This document shows positions 22,899 through 30,854 of a stretch of 33,686 bases of DNA, in pieces. A model generated the notes under the pieces. That model saw nothing but the letters and a program-made list of their open reading frames with translations. It searched no databases and was not told where the DNA came from. Source of the stretch: Bacteroidota bacterium (GTDB lineage Bacteria > Bacteroidota > Bacteroidia > AKYH767-A > JAHEYN01). Position numbers and translations under genes: made by a program. The stretch is taken from positions 1 through 33,686 of the forward strand of contig CANFOZ010000023.1 of assembly GCA_947448795.1 (NCBI GenBank), read 5' to 3'. Position 1 is the first letter of the stretch. Each line of letters opens with the position of its first letter.

Positions 22899-22904
22899 CC
22901 TCCT
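22899..22904 (-). promoter_or_regulatory. Perfect Shine-Dalgarno AGGAGG for the secreted protein
   Basis: On the minus strand AGGAGG is placed 8 nt before ATG 22890. Most genes here lack any recognisable ribosome-binding sequence, so this fixes the start and hints at strong or special translation. Confidence 0.75.
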
Positions 22905-23302
22905 GTTTAAGTGGTTAGTAATTTTTTTGAATTTTGAGACAATTTTTAAAAATACGGCTATCAATTTTAAATTTCAGCTGTAAGATTTGTTTTGTTTATG
23001 TTCTCTTTTTTTATGAAGAAAAGCAGCCACAGCTTGCCTTTGTTAATAAGTTACACATTCTAATTTCTGCACTCATTAGGGCTAAGTTATTGATTCCTAT
23101 GATATTTCAAAGAATTATTTGAAAATATTTATTTTGAAGCAACCCGTTTTGCTGTTTACAAGTTTCTAAAATGTTTATAAAAAAAAGTAAAAAACGGTGT
23201 AAGATTTACCTTGTTTTTGTTCAAAAAATATGACCTTTGAGGCATTATGAGGCGTTTTATTTAACAACCTTACATCTGTTTCGCTTAATACAATAGAAAA
23301 TC
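22905..23302. other. AT-rich intergenic region with a probable promoter for the 23303 gene
   Basis: About 400 bases with no supported gene; the ORF at 22934-23122 is low complexity and lacks a start context. Near the end GACCTTTG (23232-23239) has one mismatch to TAnnTTTG, and TTG at 23211-23213 is 18 nt upstream, which together make a plausible promoter with a leader of ~55 nt. The run GAGGC-ATTAT-GAGGC just after it is a short direct repeat that could be a binding site. Confidence 0.45.
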
Positions 23303-24811
23303 GTGGCTATCCGCACAAAAGACCATTCTTTACAAGAACTTCTGCAGGCCATGAATCCGCAGGAAATCGATATCCTACGCCATTACCTCACGGCCTTTGG
23401 GAGTCGCAAAGAAGCCGAGCCGCTCTCCCTGCGTTTAATGGACATGCTTCTAAAAAGCAAGGACCCGCTCAGCGACGCTATCTGCTCTAAAAAATTGTAT
23501 GGAAAAGCAAAAGATAACCGCTACGAGAAATTAAAATCGAGATTAAAACAAAAGGTCCTTGATTCTTTGATTAACGACATAAACATTGAACGGAACAAGG
23601 ATTGGGACGACATTGAATTGGTTACGATTAAGCTGCGCAAAAAATTAGCACAGTATTACTTTCTTTCCTTGTCGAAACCAAACCAGGCCATGATTCAACA
23701 CCTCTTGGATGAAATCATTCAAGTAGCAAAAAAATACGAATCATACCAAGTACTTGCTGAAGCGTTAAAGTTTCAAAAATACACAGTCGGCTTTCGTAAA
23801 GGGGCGACAACTTATAATTTGATAAATCAGGAAATAAAGAAATATGAATTATTGCAGCAATCAGTAAATCAAGCAAATGACCTTTATTATAGAATGTTGT
23901 TAATTCAAAATTTTAGCTCAAATGTTGAAAAATCAAAATACAGGAAGTACTTAAAAAAAAATATTTTGATTCTAAAGCAACTATATAATAATACTAAATC
24001 TTCTAGTGTAGGGTACTTTTTCTTCCTCTTTGAACGAAATTTTTATGGCTTAGAAAATGACTATAATGCTGCATCAGAAACCTGTTTTAATTTAATTGAA
24101 ATACTAACAAATAACCCAGCAATTTTTCGCAAGCAGAGAATAGGTAGTGCATATTTATTTTTAAGTCAATGTAAAATCGAACTCGACGAAAATGAAGATT
24201 CACTGCAGTATGCTAAAAAAGGCAAGCTATATTTCCCTGTTAAAAGTGATAATTATTTATCCGCACTGGAAATTGAATTCAGAGCTAATCAAAGCTTGCA
24301 AAAAATACATGACGCGTTCGAAATAACGAACGATCTAATTCAAAATACTCAATTCACTAAGGCAAGTAGTTTAAGACAAGGTATTTATCATTATTACCAT
24401 GCATGTACTCTCTTTCAAATTAAAAATTATCCAGCTTGTATAAAATCCTTTTTAACCAATAGTGCATTATCTCAAGACAAAACTGGATGGGATTTCGGTT
24501 TAAGATATATGATTATACTTAGCCACATTGAATTAGAGCATTATGATTTGGCAACGAATGCTGTGGAAGCACTTCGAAAACACATCGAACGCAGCGATCG
24601 CGAAAAACCCATTCGAAAACGAGACAGGATGATTTACCAAATACTAAGAACACTTAGCGAACATAGCTTCAACTTTAAAGAAACGCTGAGAATTGAGCGA
24701 ACAAAACTAGATAAATTAGAAAGCCAGGTAGCTCATTTAAAGTGGGAGCGCTTAGGGCACGAATTGGTGCGGTTCGAGCAATGGCTGCTTCGGAAAGCGG
24801 ATTCGCATTAG
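23303..24811 (+). CDS. Large alpha-helical protein of unknown function, paralogue A (GTG start)
   Basis: A 502-residue protein without signal peptide or membrane helix. It is almost all alpha-helix with TPR-like spacing in the second half (for example QGIYHYYHACTLFQIKNYPA and IELEHYDLATNAVEALRKHI). The N-terminal ~100 residues form a separate block (DILRHYLTAFGSRKE, KKLYGKAKDNRYEKLKSRLK). It is clearly paralogous to the gene at 25227: shared are LRKKLAQYYFLSLSK-type, RKQRIGSAYLFLSQC and SFNFKETLRIE motifs at the same positions. The middle third is AT-richer than both ends. The start is GTG 23303; the next ATG (23351) would remove the first 16 residues. I do not recognise the family; a scaffold or regulatory TPR role is a guess. 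Confidence 0.85.
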   Translation: MAIRTKDHSLQELLQAMNPQEIDILRHYLTAFGSRKEAEPLSLRLMDMLLKSKDPLSDAICSKKLYGKAKDNRYEKLKSRLKQKVLDSLINDINIERNKDWDDIELVTIKLRKKLAQYYFLSLSKPNQAMIQHLLDEIIQVAKKYESYQVLAEALKFQKYTVGFRKGATTYNLINQEIKKYELLQQSVNQANDLYYRMLLIQNFSSNVEKSKYRKYLKKNILILKQLYNNTKSSSVGYFFFLFERNFYGLENDYNAASETCFNLIEILTNNPAIFRKQRIGSAYLFLSQCKIELDENEDSLQYAKKGKLYFPVKSDNYLSALEIEFRANQSLQKIHDAFEITNDLIQNTQFTKASSLRQGIYHYYHACTLFQIKNYPACIKSFLTNSALSQDKTGWDFGLRYMIILSHIELEHYDLATNAVEALRKHIERSDREKPIRKRDRMIYQILRTLSEHSFNFKETLRIERTKLDKLESQVAHLKWERLGHELVRFEQWLLRKADSH

Positions 24812-25018
24812 GCGCTCCTTGGCAGGAATTTGCTTCGAATTTATTGACGGCTTATTAACAACCTGTTCTTGACCGATGTTGTAAGACATTACCCCGACTG
24901 CTATAATCATCAATGCAATTCCGGAAAAATACTGTAACAGGCATCGCTGCCGATGAGAATTGTATATCAGCATGCGCAACAGAGCATTCAAACTAATTAA
25001 ATATCGCCGCGGCATCAT
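24752..25018 (-). CDS. Possible small single-helix membrane protein (low confidence)
   Basis: An 88-residue minus-strand ORF with a basic N-terminus, one hydrophobic helix at about residues 29-49 (LQYFSGIALMIIAVGVMSYN) and a polar, basic C-terminal tail. The last 60 nt are antisense to the end of the gene at 23303. No TAnnTTTG or Shine-Dalgarno is evident upstream. The well-formed helix and the 200 nt of otherwise empty DNA argue for it, and the overlap and lack of control signals argue against. I do not recognise it. Confidence 0.35.
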   Translation of the reverse strand: MMPRRYLISLNALLRMLIYNSHRQRCLLQYFSGIALMIIAVGVMSYNIGQEQVVNKPSINSKQIPAKERLMRIRFPKQPLLEPHQFVP

Positions 25019-25129
25019 TCCATAGTTTTTTACAAAGTCCCTCAGGCATTTTTGTAAAACTACTGTCTATAAAAATCTATTTAGCGGAAAGACAATCCTA
25101 AAAAGACACACCCAAATTGCCTATTTTTT

Positions 25130-25137
25130 TATCTTTG
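25130..25137 (+). promoter_or_regulatory. Putative -7 element TATCTTTG for the 25227 gene
   Basis: TATCTTTG fits TAnnTTTG; transcription would start near 25144 and give a leader of ~83 nt that contains the inverted repeat at 25168. No TTG at the -33 distance. Confidence 0.5.
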
Positions 25138-25167
25138 CTAACTCAAAAAAATAACTGGCAGTATATT

Positions 25168-25186
25168 CTTAATAAGCATTATTAAG
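25168..25186 (+). repeat. Perfect inverted repeat CTTAATAA-gca-TTATTAAG in the leader of the 25227 gene
   Basis: Eight-base arms around a 3-nt centre, 41 nt before the start codon. It could be an operator or an RNA hairpin in the leader. A second palindrome, CATTATAATG (25220-25229), covers the start codon. AT-rich DNA makes chance symmetry more likely than usual. Confidence 0.5.
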
Positions 25187-25226
25187 GTTGCCCTTTCTGA
25201 AACTGTAATTAAATTTTTTCATTATA

Positions 25227-26732
25227 ATGAACAAAAATGACCAACTCGAATCGCTGCGATCTTTGATTATTTCTTTAACCAAAAGGGAATTTTTATTAGT
25301 GCAGAAACAAATAGTTCTCTTCTCAAGCAAGCGAGAAAACCAGAGTCTGAAACTTTTGCTATTGCTTCAAAAGGATAAAGCAAAAAAGTTGAATAAAGAA
25401 AAGCTCATTGAAAAATTGTATCCTCAAAATGCTAATGGCGCGAAGGCATTTAGAATGTTAAAAGAAAGACTTAAGTTTAAAATATTCGAATATCTTACTT
25501 TAGATATAAACATTGAAAATAAATTGGAACTGGAAGAGCTAGAGCTAGTCAGCATTCAGCTTCGAAAAAAAATGTCGCAATTCTATTTTCTATCCATTTC
25601 TAAAAGCAACTCCCCATTTGCTGATGAATTACTTGACGATATTATTAATAAAGCAAAAGAATTCGAGGCATTTCAAATTCTTACTGAGGCCCTATATATT
25701 AAAAAATACCGGAGTGCCTCTAATGCAGAAGAAAAAGAGTACAACAGATATTCTTACGAAATAGAAAAATATGAAGAATCATTAAAATCAATCCATATTG
25801 CTTCTGATGTTTTTTTTAAAATGTACCTAATTCAACATCGCAACGCTAACCCCGAAAAACTGAAGTACAAAACCTTTTTAAAACTGAGTTATCAAAAGCT
25901 TGAATCACTTTTTAAACAAACAGGTGCATTGACTATTCAATATTACATGTTAGTTTTAAAGCGTAATTATTATGTCGCGACAGAAGAAATCGAGTCCGCC
26001 ATTAATATCTGCAAGGATATTATTGACAATTTGAAGAATAACAAAGCTGTATATAGAAGACAACGCATCGGTTCTGCATATTTAATTTTAACTCAATGTT
26101 TGATTATCAAGAATGACTTTACACAGGCTAAAACCATTGCCGCAGAAACTTTAAAATGGTATATCAAGGATAGCGAGAATTATGGATTAGCTTTAGATTT
26201 GCAGTTAATTATACTTATAAGTACGGATAAGCTAAAAGAAGCAATTAAATTTATTGTAATTTCAATTGAAAAAGCTAAAACTTCAAATCAAAAATTACGT
26301 TTAGGAAAACTGAATTATTATTATGCAATAATCCTTAATAAGATGGGCCAATATAATGAAAGTCGAGCATTACTTATTTATAACTCCGTGTTAATTGAGG
26401 ACAAAACAGGTTGGGGCATAGGCTATAGAATGCTTATGATACAGAACCATATAGAATTGGAACACTACGATCAAGCGAGCGCTGCTATTGAAGCTTTGAG
26501 AAAGCACATGACGAACAAAAAACACGATCAATTAATGCGGCAACGCGATGTGCTTATTTTAAAGATTATGCGCAGTCTATCCAATGCATCCTTTAATTTT
26601 AAACAAACTCGCTTACTGGAAGCAGAGAGTCTCAAAAAACTAGAAAGCAAGGACAGCCGTTATGCATTCGAGTTCTTTTGTCATGAGATGTTTCCGTTTC
26701 AAGAATGGTTTGCAGAAAAAACAAAAAGCTAA
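25227..26732 (+). CDS. Large alpha-helical protein of unknown function, paralogue B
   Basis: A 501-residue, fully helical, probably cytosolic protein that aligns end to end with the gene at 23303. Shared landmarks are LRKKMSQFYFLSISKSN, RRQRIGSAYLILTQC, DKTGWGIGYRMLMIQNHIEL, HYDQASAAIEALRKHM and SFNFKQTRLLE. The second half looks like TPR-type helical repeats; the first ~100 residues (REFLLVQKQIVLF, AFRMLKERLKFKIFEYL) are a separate helical block. No catalytic or binding motif is recognised. Conservation is strongest in the N-terminal block and the last third, and the middle diverges. The ATG at 25227 lies in an AT-rich context without Shine-Dalgarno. The two genes have separate candidate promoters, so they need not be co-expressed. 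Confidence 0.88.
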   Translation: MNKNDQLESLRSLIISLTKREFLLVQKQIVLFSSKRENQSLKLLLLLQKDKAKKLNKEKLIEKLYPQNANGAKAFRMLKERLKFKIFEYLTLDINIENKLELEELELVSIQLRKKMSQFYFLSISKSNSPFADELLDDIINKAKEFEAFQILTEALYIKKYRSASNAEEKEYNRYSYEIEKYEESLKSIHIASDVFFKMYLIQHRNANPEKLKYKTFLKLSYQKLESLFKQTGALTIQYYMLVLKRNYYVATEEIESAINICKDIIDNLKNNKAVYRRQRIGSAYLILTQCLIIKNDFTQAKTIAAETLKWYIKDSENYGLALDLQLIILISTDKLKEAIKFIVISIEKAKTSNQKLRLGKLNYYYAIILNKMGQYNESRALLIYNSVLIEDKTGWGIGYRMLMIQNHIELEHYDQASAAIEALRKHMTNKKHDQLMRQRDVLILKIMRSLSNASFNFKQTRLLEAESLKKLESKDSRYAFEFFCHEMFPFQEWFAEKTKS

Positions 26733-26767
26733 CCCCAACACTATCCTAAAAAATTGTCTTTTTCTTC

Positions 26768-26775
26768 TACCTTTG
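26768..26775 (+). promoter_or_regulatory. Putative -7 element TACCTTTG for the GNAT-like gene at 26794
   Basis: TACCTTTG fits TAnnTTTG and lies 18 nt before the ATG, giving a leader of ~12 nt. No TTG was found at the expected distance. Confidence 0.55.
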
Positions 26776-26793
26776 CTACCCTAAGTTTTCACC

Positions 26794-27915
26794 ATGGCAT
26801 TAGAACTACGCGAAGTTAAGACTGAAGCAGACGCCAAGGCGTTCGTACGCTTGCCATTCAATCTCTATCAAGGCAATGCCTTTTGGGTGCCGCCGATGAA
26901 AGCGGATGAGCAAAAAATGTTGTTTTCGAAAACGAATCCGGCTTTTAATTTTTGCGAAGCGAAGTTTTGGCTAGCCTACCGCAACGGGGGGTGTGTGGGT
27001 CGCATTGGCGGCATCATCAACACGCTTTACAACGAAAAAACCGGTGATGCGATGGCTCGTTTCTCGCGCCTAGAGCTGCTCAACGATCCAGAAGTAGCGA
27101 CGCTGTTGCTGCATACTGCTGAGGAGTGGGCAAAGGAGAAGGGCATGAAGGGCGTACATGGTCCCTTGGGCTTCATCAACCTCGATAACCAAGGGGTTTT
27201 GGTGGAAGGCTTCGATCGGCTTGCCTCTATCGGCTCGGTGTATCACCTACCCTATTATCAGCAGCTGCTGGAGCAAAACGGCTACGAGAAAGAGATCGAC
27301 TGGCTCGAGTTTCGACTCACGGTTGCAGGTGCGGCGGTAGACAAGGCGGAGCGCGGATCACAGCTTATAAAAAAACGCTACGAGATGGAGGTGATGCACT
27401 TCAAACGGATCGAAGACCTGATGCCGCATGCAGACACCATTTTTGAAATACTCAACGACTCGTTCGTGGATCTGCCTTATGTTACGGCCTTGCCACGCGA
27501 GATGATGCATTTTTACAAAGAGAAATTTTTGAAATTTCTGAACCCGGAGTTCGTGAAGCTGGTGAAGATGAAGGGTGAGATTATCGGCTTTGTCATCGGC
27601 ATTCCGAGTTTGTCGGAGGCGATGCAGAAAGCGGGCGGATCACTCTTTCCTTTTGGCTTTCTGCACATTCTGAGTGACCGTAAAGGCAAGGAGGTGTTGG
27701 ATCAGATGCTTACGGGTGTTCGCAAAGAGCACATGGCTACAGGCGCCGGCGTGGTGCTTATGGCCGAGTTGCAAAAGCAGATGCTTGCGAAGGGCATGCG
27801 CTACATTGAAACAACGGGCATCTTCGAAACGAACCAGAACGCCATTGCTAACTGGAAGAATTACGAGCATATACAACACAAACGCAAGCGCGTGTACCAC
27901 AAGCTTTTTAGCTGA
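26794..27915 (+). CDS. YghO-like GNAT-fold protein
   Basis: A 373-residue protein with two GNAT-like halves. The N-terminal block ALELREVKTEADAKAFVRLP followed by NPAFNFCEAKFWLAYRNG and GRIGGIIN is found in YghO-type proteins. GVHGPLGFINLDNQGVLVEG is another conserved block, and the C-terminal half ends with the acceptor-loop style YIETTGIFETNQNAIANWKN typical of GNAT proteins. The acyl donor and acceptor are unknown; the family is annotated only as N-acetyltransferase-like. It has its own -7 element. GC content is clearly higher than in the paralogue pair upstream, so it belongs to the chromosomal backbone. The MacB-type permease follows after 39 nt. Confidence 0.82.
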   Translation: MALELREVKTEADAKAFVRLPFNLYQGNAFWVPPMKADEQKMLFSKTNPAFNFCEAKFWLAYRNGGCVGRIGGIINTLYNEKTGDAMARFSRLELLNDPEVATLLLHTAEEWAKEKGMKGVHGPLGFINLDNQGVLVEGFDRLASIGSVYHLPYYQQLLEQNGYEKEIDWLEFRLTVAGAAVDKAERGSQLIKKRYEMEVMHFKRIEDLMPHADTIFEILNDSFVDLPYVTALPREMMHFYKEKFLKFLNPEFVKLVKMKGEIIGFVIGIPSLSEAMQKAGGSLFPFGFLHILSDRKGKEVLDQMLTGVRKEHMATGAGVVLMAELQKQMLAKGMRYIETTGIFETNQNAIANWKNYEHIQHKRKRVYHKLFS

Positions 27916-27920
27916 TCTTA

Positions 27921-27938
27921 GAACGGACGTGTTCGTTC
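27921..27938. repeat. Small inverted repeat between the GNAT and permease genes
   Basis: GAACGGAC-GT-GTTCGTTC forms a hairpin with one G-T pair. There is no T tract, so it is not a standard terminator; it may be an mRNA element or a protein site. Confidence 0.35.
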
Positions 27939-27954
27939 AGTAAAATCTCCATCC

Positions 27955-29187
27955 ATGAAGTTCATCGAGAACATTCAGATTGCCTTTTCCTCCATTCGCA
28001 GCCAGCTGCTACGAACCATCATCACTGCGATGATCATCGCTACGGGGATCATGGCATTGGTGGGTATCCTGACGGCTATCGATGCCATTAAGTACTCGAT
28101 CAACAGCAACTTCGCCTTGATGGGCTCAAACACCTTCACCATACGCAATACGGCGATGGGTGTGCGCATGGGGCACCGTGGCCGCAGACCGAAGCCTTTT
28201 GAGCAGATCAACTACGACGAGGCCAACACCTTCAAGGAGAGCTTCACGCTTTCATCGGTTTGTGGTGTTTCGATGCGGGCTTCACAGGTGGCCACGCTGA
28301 AGTACGGCAGCCGCAAAACCAACCCAAACATTACCGTGATGGGAGGCGATGACAATTATTTGAAGGTATCTAGTTACAGCTTGAATTACGGGCGTAACTT
28401 TTCGGTGCAAGACCTGCAATACGGCAATCATGTGATCATATTGGGCAGCGAGTTGGTAACGACGCTGTTTCCAAACGAGAATCCGATCGATAAGATTGTG
28501 GCGGTGGGCAGCAACAAATACAAGGTTATCGGCGTGATGAAGGAACGCGGGTCGACCTTGGGCTTTGGCGGTGATAAACTGTGTGTGCTGCCTTTGCTGC
28601 ATGTGAAACAGTATTATGCAGAGCCTGATGCCTCCTATACGATCAGTGTGATGGTTAACGACATCACGCAGCTGGAAATGGCTATCGGCGAGGCCACCGG
28701 GCTGTTGCGTACAATCCGCAAGGTACCGCTGGGTGAGGAAGACGATTTTGAGATTACGCGCAGCGATAGTTTGGCAAACATATTAATCGAGAATATTCAA
28801 TACGTTACGATTGCGGCCACCGTAATCGGCTTTATAACGCTTTTAGGCGCGGCAATCGGTCTTATGAACATCATGCTTGTTTCGGTTACCGAACGCACGC
28901 GAGAGATTGGTATTCGCAAGGCCATTGGTGCCACACCGGCAGTAATCAAGAGTCAGTTTCTGATGGAGGCGATTGTGATCTGCCAACTCGGTGGTATATC
29001 GGGCATCATCTTGGGCATGTTGATTGGCAATGTGATGTCGTTTCAGATGGGCATCGGCTTTATCGTGCCCTGGGTATGGATTCTATCGGGCGTGGTGATC
29101 TGTGTGCTGGTGGGGCTTATTTCGGGCTACTACCCGGCAGCGAAGGCGGCTAGCTTGGAGCCTGTTGAGGCGCTGCGGTACGAGTAG
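27955..29187 (+). CDS. ABC transporter permease, MacB/FtsX type
   Basis: A 410-residue inner-membrane protein. One N-terminal helix (about 17-40) is followed by a periplasmic MacB core domain of ~230 residues (with [20 protein letters not shown]), then three C-terminal helices of the FtsX domain. The motif [15 protein letters not shown] between helices 2 and 3 is the coupling region that touches the ATPase. MacB-type systems work as mechanotransmission pumps that export antibiotics, lipoproteins or peptides, not through a classic channel. No ATPase gene or membrane-fusion protein gene is adjacent, so its partner must be elsewhere; permeases encoded alone are common in Bacteroidota. The substrate is unknown. 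Confidence 0.95.
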   Translation: MKFIENIQIAFSSIRSQLLRTIITAMIIATGIMALVGILTAIDAIKYSINSNFALMGSNTFTIRNTAMGVRMGHRGRRPKPFEQINYDEANTFKESFTLSSVCGVSMRASQVATLKYGSRKTNPNITVMGGDDNYLKVSSYSLNYGRNFSVQDLQYGNHVIILGSELVTTLFPNENPIDKIVAVGSNKYKVIGVMKERGSTLGFGGDKLCVLPLLHVKQYYAEPDASYTISVMVNDITQLEMAIGEATGLLRTIRKVPLGEEDDFEITRSDSLANILIENIQYVTIAATVIGFITLLGAAIGLMNIMLVSVTERTREIGIRKAIGATPAVIKSQFLMEAIVICQLGGISGIILGMLIGNVMSFQMGIGFIVPWVWILSGVVICVLVGLISGYYPAAKAASLEPVEALRYE

Positions 29188-29266
29188 CTTCGACAAGGTT
29201 CGGCTTTGCTCACCTCAAGTGCTCAGCTTCCGTTTTACCTATTCGTAATTCCTGCGGTTCCTGATT

Positions 29267-29333
29267 GCAAATCCTTTGCAGCGCATCCGCCAGCTGGCGT
29301 AAAGAAATCCTGCGCAGCGGGTTAGGGATTTGC
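29267..29333. repeat. Structured intergenic element (possible REP-like repeat)
   Basis: The outer arms GCAAATCC (29267-29274) and GGATTTGC (29326-29333) are inverted. Inside are a perfect palindrome CGCCAGCTGGCG (near 29288-29299) and a direct repeat AAATCCTnnGCAGCG at 29269 and 29305. The region lies between a permease end and the ribosomal-operon terminator and has no ORF. The mixed palindromic and direct repeat layout resembles dispersed Bacteroidota intergenic repeats, but only one copy is seen in this window. Confidence 0.5.
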
Positions 29334-29354
29334 TCACCACCGGAAATTCCGCGC

Positions 29355-29385
29355 AAAAAAAAGGCGACTCTTTTGGAGTCGCCTT
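29355..29385 (-). terminator. Strong rho-independent terminator of the rpsF-rpsR-rplI operon
   Basis: A ten-base perfect stem AAGGCGACTC/GAGTCGCCTT with a 5-nt loop is followed, on the minus strand, by eight T residues. It lies 24 nt after the rplI stop. Confidence 0.93.
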
Positions 29386-29408
29386 AAAAACCATTTACAA
29401 CAATTTCC

Positions 29409-29855
29409 TTATTCTGCTACAACATCGAAGCTGATCGTTGTTTTCACTTCGCGGTGAAGCATCAGTTCAGCTGAGTAGGTACCCAGGGCCTTGATGTGCT
29501 CTTCAGTGAGTGTGATGTGTTTACGATCGATGTTTTGACCCATTTTAGCAAGTGCTTCAGCAACTTGAGCATTGCCCACAGAACCGAAGATTTTGCCATT
29601 GTCACCTACTTTCACAGCGATGCGAATAGTAAGTGCTTTGATGTTATCCGCAATTTTAGTGAGTTCAGCTTTGCGTAAACCTTCTTTGAAGGTGCGCTGC
29701 TTTTGGGTTTCGGCATGCATTTTTTTCATTCCCGGAGTGGCCAATGATGCAAAGCCTTTTGGTATTAGGTAGTTAAGACCGTAACCGTTTTTCACTTTCA
29801 CGATATCGTCCTTCTCGCCGAGGTTCTTAACGTCTTGTTTTAAGATAACTTCCAT
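29409..29855 (-). CDS. rplI: 50S ribosomal protein bL9
   Basis: A 148-residue protein of normal length. The N-terminal domain MEVILKQDVKNLGEKDDIVK with the KNGYGLNYLIPKGFA motif binds 23S rRNA; a long connecting helix (about 41-74) leads to the C-terminal domain (ALTIRIAVKVGDNGKIFGSV) that reaches across the ribosome and helps keep the reading frame. It is the last gene of the bS6-bS18-bL9 operon and is followed by a strong terminator. The gap to rpsR is 44 nt. Nothing unusual. Confidence 0.97.
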   Translation of the reverse strand: MEVILKQDVKNLGEKDDIVKVKNGYGLNYLIPKGFASLATPGMKKMHAETQKQRTFKEGLRKAELTKIADNIKALTIRIAVKVGDNGKIFGSVGNAQVAEALAKMGQNIDRKHITLTEEHIKALGTYSAELMLHREVKTTISFDVVAE

Positions 29856-29899
29856 TGTGGTGATCGTATTTAATGTTATTGAATTTCCTTCACTCCTGA

Positions 29900-30163
29900 C
29901 TATTTCATCATGTCAGCCACGAATGGCATGAGGGCGATGTGGCGGGCACGCTTTACAGCTTCACCTACTTTGCGTTGGTATTTCAAAGAAGTACCAGTAA
30001 GACGGCGCGGAAGGAGCTTGCCTTGTTCGTTTACGAACTTAAGGAGGAATTTCTCGTCTTTGTAATCGATGTATTTAATGCCAGTCTTTTTAAAACGGCA
30101 GTATTTCTTTTTTGTAACCTCAACTGTTGGAGGAGCGAGGTAGCGAATCTGTTCAGAAGCCAT
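29900..30163 (-). CDS. rpsR: 30S ribosomal protein bS18
   Basis: An 87-residue basic protein with the conserved [16 protein letters not shown] block and the [17 protein letters not shown] rRNA-binding segment. bS18 binds the central domain of 16S rRNA as a dimer with bS6, encoded immediately upstream. Only one cysteine is present (in YCRF), so no zinc-binding set. The first ~15 residues are a short extension as is common in this phylum. Gap to rpsF is 30 nt. Confidence 0.97.
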   Translation of the reverse strand: MASEQIRYLAPPTVEVTKKKYCRFKKTGIKYIDYKDEKFLLKFVNEQGKLLPRRLTGTSLKYQRKVGEAVKRARHIALMPFVADMMK

Positions 30164-30193
30164 GATTATGTATTGAATGTATTAGATAAATGA

Positions 30194-30556
30194 TTAAGCA
30201 ACAGTGTCCGCTTTCTTTTCAGTAGCGTTTTTGCGTTTTTTCTCGTTGTACGCGATGGCATGCTTGTCCAAAGCGATAGTGAGGAAACGCATGATGCGCT
30301 CGTCACGACGATACTCAACTTCGAGGCGTGCGATCAAATCACCAGGAGCGGTGAATTCCACGAGGTAATAAAAACCGTTCGTCTTCTTCTGGATTGGATA
30401 CGCAAGTTTGCGCATGCCCCAGTTGTTTTCGAAAACGATTTTTGCACCCTGATCCTTGATCATAGCTACAAATTTCTGAGCGCATTCTTTAACTTGCTCA
30501 TCTGACAGAACTGGATTCATGATGAAAACAGTCTCGTATTGCTTGTGATTTTCCAT
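30194..30556 (-). CDS. rpsF: 30S ribosomal protein bS6
   Basis: A 120-residue protein with the ferredoxin-like bS6 fold: [18 protein letters not shown], the conserved [20 protein letters not shown] segment and the C-terminal lysine-rich tail. It partners with bS18 in the 30S platform. The ORF track extends to 30610, but the extra 18 residues come from promoter and leader sequence; ATG 30556 gives the family N-terminus, and the consensus promoter at 30580-30610 lies inside the rejected extension. First gene of the operon. Confidence 0.97.
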   Translation of the reverse strand: MENHKQYETVFIMNPVLSDEQVKECAQKFVAMIKDQGAKIVFENNWGMRKLAYPIQKKTNGFYYLVEFTAPGDLIARLEVEYRRDERIMRFLTIALDKHAIAYNEKKRKNATEKKADTVA

Positions 30557-30579
30557 TGTTGTAATTTTCAAAAGGGATG

Positions 30580-30610
30580 CAAAGCTAACTAAAAGGTTTG
30601 AAACTTGCAA
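30580..30610 (-). promoter_or_regulatory. Consensus promoter of the ribosomal protein operon
   Basis: On the minus strand TTG (30608-30610), a 20-nt spacer and TAGCTTTG (30580-30587) match the Bacteroidota pattern. It lies 23 nt before the rpsF ATG and so drives rpsF-rpsR-rplI. Confidence 0.78.
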
Positions 30611-30706
30611 GAACTTACCTATTTATTCTTTGGGCAGGAAATTATCGTTTCGAAGGCATTCACGCATTTTAAACAAAAACCACACAAAACCGATGCGATT
30701 TATTTG

Positions 30707-30724
30707 CAAAAATACGGATTTTTG
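30707..30724. repeat. Short AT-rich hairpin in the rpsF/GNAT intergenic region
   Basis: CAAAAAT-ACGG-ATTTTTG is a perfect 7-bp inverted repeat in a very AT-rich ~210-base gap that otherwise shows no gene. It is divergently placed between two promoters and may only reflect base composition. Confidence 0.3.
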
Positions 30725-30818
30725 TAATAAAATAGTATTTTTTATTTGTTTTTAGCAAAAATGCTCTTTATCGTGCCGCTGCTTAATTTTTTAAAATAAA
30801 TTATTTAACATACTGAAT

Positions 30819-30849
30819 TTGCCGACAAGGCCATTTAAGTTTTTCTTTG
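30819..30849 (+). promoter_or_regulatory. Probable promoter of the acetyltransferase gene
   Basis: TTG (30819-30821), a 20-nt spacer and TTTCTTTG (30842-30849) resemble TTG-N19-20-TAnnTTTG with two mismatches in the TA. The ORF-track start codon is the TTG of this promoter. The TTTG is only 5 nt from ATG 30855, which suggests a leaderless or near-leaderless message. Confidence 0.5.
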
Positions 30850-30854
30850 CAGCC

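Noticed and set aside
22934-23122. Plus-strand 62-residue ORF in an AT-rich gap
   Set aside because: Composition-driven frame with no start context, domain or neighbour support.
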